Assembly (NCBI GenBank): GCA_020205615.1
Contig: CM035171.1
Coordinates: 122,826,893 to 122,890,892, forward strand
Origin: Panax quinquefolius
Taxonomy: Eukaryota > Streptophyta > Magnoliopsida > Apiales > Araliaceae
Length of the DNA stretch: 64,000 bases
Direction of reading: 5' to 3'
Part shown: positions 61,786 to 64,000 of the stretch, in pieces
How positions within the stretch are numbered: the first letter of the stretch is position 1
How the letters are laid out: every line of letters starts with the position of its first letter
Made by a program: the position numbers and the translations under genes
Notes under the pieces: generated by a model
Told to the model about the DNA's origin: nothing
The model's database searches: none
Seen by the model: the letters and a program-made list of their open reading frames with translations, nothing else

Positions 61786-61826
61786 GAGAGAGAGCGAGAG
61801 AGAAAGAGAAAGAGAAAGAGAAAGAG
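61786..61826. repeat. GA/GAAA microsatellite in the YTH leader
   Basis: GAGAGAGAGCGAGAGAG followed by AAAGAG units on +, giving a CT-rich leader on the gene strand. Pyrimidine-rich leaders of this kind are frequent in plant 5' UTRs. Confidence 0.8.
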
Positions 61827-61855
61827 ATTCGCTGGCAGAAGTAAGAAGCGTTTTG

Positions 61856-62944
61856 GGGGCTTCTTTTTTGTAATTAACCAGTTTTAATAGAATTACGAGA
61901 GTAACCTCTCCTCCACGCCACACCACACTGACACTGCCAAAGCTAAACGGCGTCGGTTGAAATATGTGCGATGTCGTTTTGTTACCGCTTCTGGAAATAT
62001 CTAGGCGCAGATGCGTTGAGCTGGCAGTAAAAAATTGGTTTGGATTTTAATTCTCTTCTTGTTTGACCAATAAAAAGACAAAAGACAAATTAGATTAAAC
62101 AGAAGGACCATACATATATTTTAAATCAAAATTTTCATTTTAGATTTTAATGGGGAGAATAAAAATATTTTCTTTTGATACTATCGAAATAATACAGTAC
62201 TAATTATTATTACTATTAAAAGGCTTAAAAATATTATTTCCATAATAGGCTCTGTTTCCAATTTTTCCCACATAAGAAAATGGACTCTTTAATATGAGAC
62301 CAAAAGACTATTTGAAATTAAAATGGTATAAAATTGAATATATAATAAAATTAAATTACTCGATGAATTGGTTAAAGATATTTACAAAAATGTTTTGTTA
62401 AACTATAAATAATAATATACTTTTAATATATCATTACTTATATTATAAATATATTAAATAATATCATGCTTTTATTATTATATTCTTAACAACAAATATT
62501 AGAAATATGCTTGAAAAAAAGTAAAAAATAAATAAAAATTTAAAGTCTGAATTTATTTATTTTAAAGGTCTGCGTGAAACAATTTTTTTGCCATTTAATC
62601 ATATTTTGTTGCACTCATATTCTCCACAATTTGCAATCTAAATTCTGAACCACAATTATAATCCCACTTTGGGATTTGTTGGTCCACGTTGCTTCCAATG
62701 GTTTCCTGGTCCAAACAGCCATGTAAGCTGGCGCAGTTTTCTCATGATTTTCTCCCGTCTTAGAGCTCCCTCCTCTATTTAAAAAATAACAGTTATTTTA
62801 TTTTTTTAAAGTGAAATGAAGACATTACTAGTTTAAAATTAACTTTTAGTCAGTAAATTTTATAAATTATTCGAAAAATATAAGTACTAATAATTATAAA
62901 ATTAAAATAAATTATATTAATTTTAAGGACAATATGACCGTACA
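61856..62944. other. Intergenic, AT-rich
   Basis: The left part should be the YTH promoter. No gene or RNA gene is visible. Confidence 0.5.
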
Positions 62945-63100
62945 CAATTGTGTATATTTTATTTGCGTACAGTCTGTCAAAACTATGTCGTTTTGACAGA
63001 TTTGTATCAGATTTCTCTTCTCCCAAATCATAAATCAAAACTAAATATGTTAAAACGACGTAGTTTTGAGAGATTGTACGCAAAAAAAATATAATACATT
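62945..63100. mobile_element. Foldback MITE-like element
   Basis: The left arm (62962-62998, TTTGCGTACAGTCTGTC...) and the reverse complement of the right arm (63048-63084, TTTGCGTACAATCTCTC...) agree at about 32 of 37 positions, and pairing continues into AT-rich flanks. The loop is about 50 bases. No coding. Confidence 0.65.
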
Positions 63101-64000
63101 ATTTTCTAATTTTAATTAGCTTTGAAAAGTCAAAATTAGAGGAAGAATAAATCTGATAATATGACAATTATAACTTTGGAAAGGGTAGCTTTAGAAAATT
63201 GAAGCCTCCTTTATAGTTATAAAATAAAATGGGTTTCATGACATTTTCACCACAAATCCACCCAAATGACTAAGAGATGAAAACGGAAACCATTTTATTT
63301 AGAATTAAACTATAATGTCCTCGTGTTACAAAAATAATTAAAATAAACCTCTACATTTACCTTTTCTTTTTAAAAAAATCTCACTTTTTTCAAAATACAA
63401 TAATTTCATAATCAAATATATCATTCGCTATTAAAATATCAAGAACCAATCAAATTTCACTAAAAAAGAAGAAATAAATTCACAAACAAGACTCGCATAA
63501 AAAAGAAAACAAAGCTTCACAAAAAGAAACAAATAAACTCGTCCGAAATATCTTAAAAATCACAGTACCCCAAATTTAAGGATTAGGCTAAGATTTCATC
63601 GGCCTCTCATTTACTTGATCTGCAAAGATAAAATTAAATTTGAACTATTAAGGGTCGGGAACGTAAATGTTTTTCTCTATAATAATACAAAATGTGAAAA
63701 TAATAATTATTTAATTAAAAAAAAAATTAATTTCAATATCAAGGGATATATTTGATGAAAATTAAAGGAATAGAGGAGGTCCATCTTTATCCATTGTTGA
63801 GTGAAGGGGTGAAATTAGTGGGAAGCTAGCTTCTTGTGGTAGGTATTGAATTATTGATCATTATTATTATTCATATTCTCCTTCCTATGAAGAAAGAAAG
63901 GCTATATTTATTTTTATTATTATCATTTCCCTATGCCTTAGCTATTAAGGTTCTAAGTTTCTAATACTAGAAGAAAGCAAAATTTTATTGGACTACTGAC
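63101..64000. other. AT-rich intergenic, no gene seen
   Basis: No coding frame or repeat is supported. GAAGCTAGCTTC (63821-63832) is a short perfect palindrome of uncertain meaning. Confidence 0.45.

Larger units (their letters stand above)
60389..61850 (-). other. 5' UTR exon and leader intron of the YTH gene
   Basis: The leader exon (about 61850-61605) ends TTTG|GTAATAC. The leader intron runs to the acceptor before 60404 (CTACAG), about 1.2 kb, followed by 16 leader bases before the ATG. An extra untranslated exon inside this intron cannot be excluded. Confidence 0.55.

Overview
This is a nuclear window from a flowering plant, most likely a eudicot. It holds intron-rich genes with GT/AG junctions in AT-rich introns, a plant polygalacturonase, a plant-type DRM methyltransferase, an ECT-type YTH protein, and Ty3/gypsy chromovirus retrotransposons primed from initiator tRNA-Met. 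The species cannot be named from the sequence.

Layout. 1-6.2 kb is AT-rich intergenic DNA with a probable solo LTR (365-2759), a small foldback MITE and several TA or CT microsatellites. 6.40-8.56 kb (+) is a six-exon polygalacturonase gene encoding 487 aa. It converges tail-to-tail on 9.30-17.93 kb (-), a ten-coding-exon gene for a DRM3-type domains-rearranged methyltransferase of 737 aa with three UBA-like segments. 19.3-55.3 kb is a nested cluster of related LTR retrotransposons. 55.8-56.1 kb is a Stowaway-like MITE. 56.70-60.39 kb (-) is a seven-coding-exon YTH-domain m6A reader of the ECT family, 716 aa, with a spliced 5' leader reaching about 61.8 kb. The last 2 kb is AT-rich and contains one foldback MITE.

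The retrotransposon cluster can be taken apart by following interrupted LTRs. The outermost layer is an old plus-oriented LTR (here P). It is split by a small minus-oriented non-autonomous element (G), and G's two LTRs are each split again by LTRs of family H. Inside the right-hand H block lies an LTR of family D, which is itself split by a gag-pol element (E1, 29610-40049, minus) flanked by AAGACT on both sides. A second gag-pol element of the same family (E2, about 44708-54951, plus) interrupts the P remnant further right. E1 and E2 have LTRs of about 2.8 kb and a broken gag-pol in the order gag, zinc knuckles, protease, RT, RNase H, integrase, chromodomain-like tail, which fits a Tekay/Del-type chromovirus. 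Their LTRs carry unusual tandem arrays of short hairpin-forming units.

The three cellular genes have unrelated roles: pectin modification in the wall, RNA-directed DNA methylation, and reading of m6A in mRNA. There is no sign of a gene cluster. All CDS models were built by matching splice sites, reading phase and family motifs by eye; no alignment was run. Names given to repeat families (P, G, H, D, C, Q, E1, E2) are local labels only.
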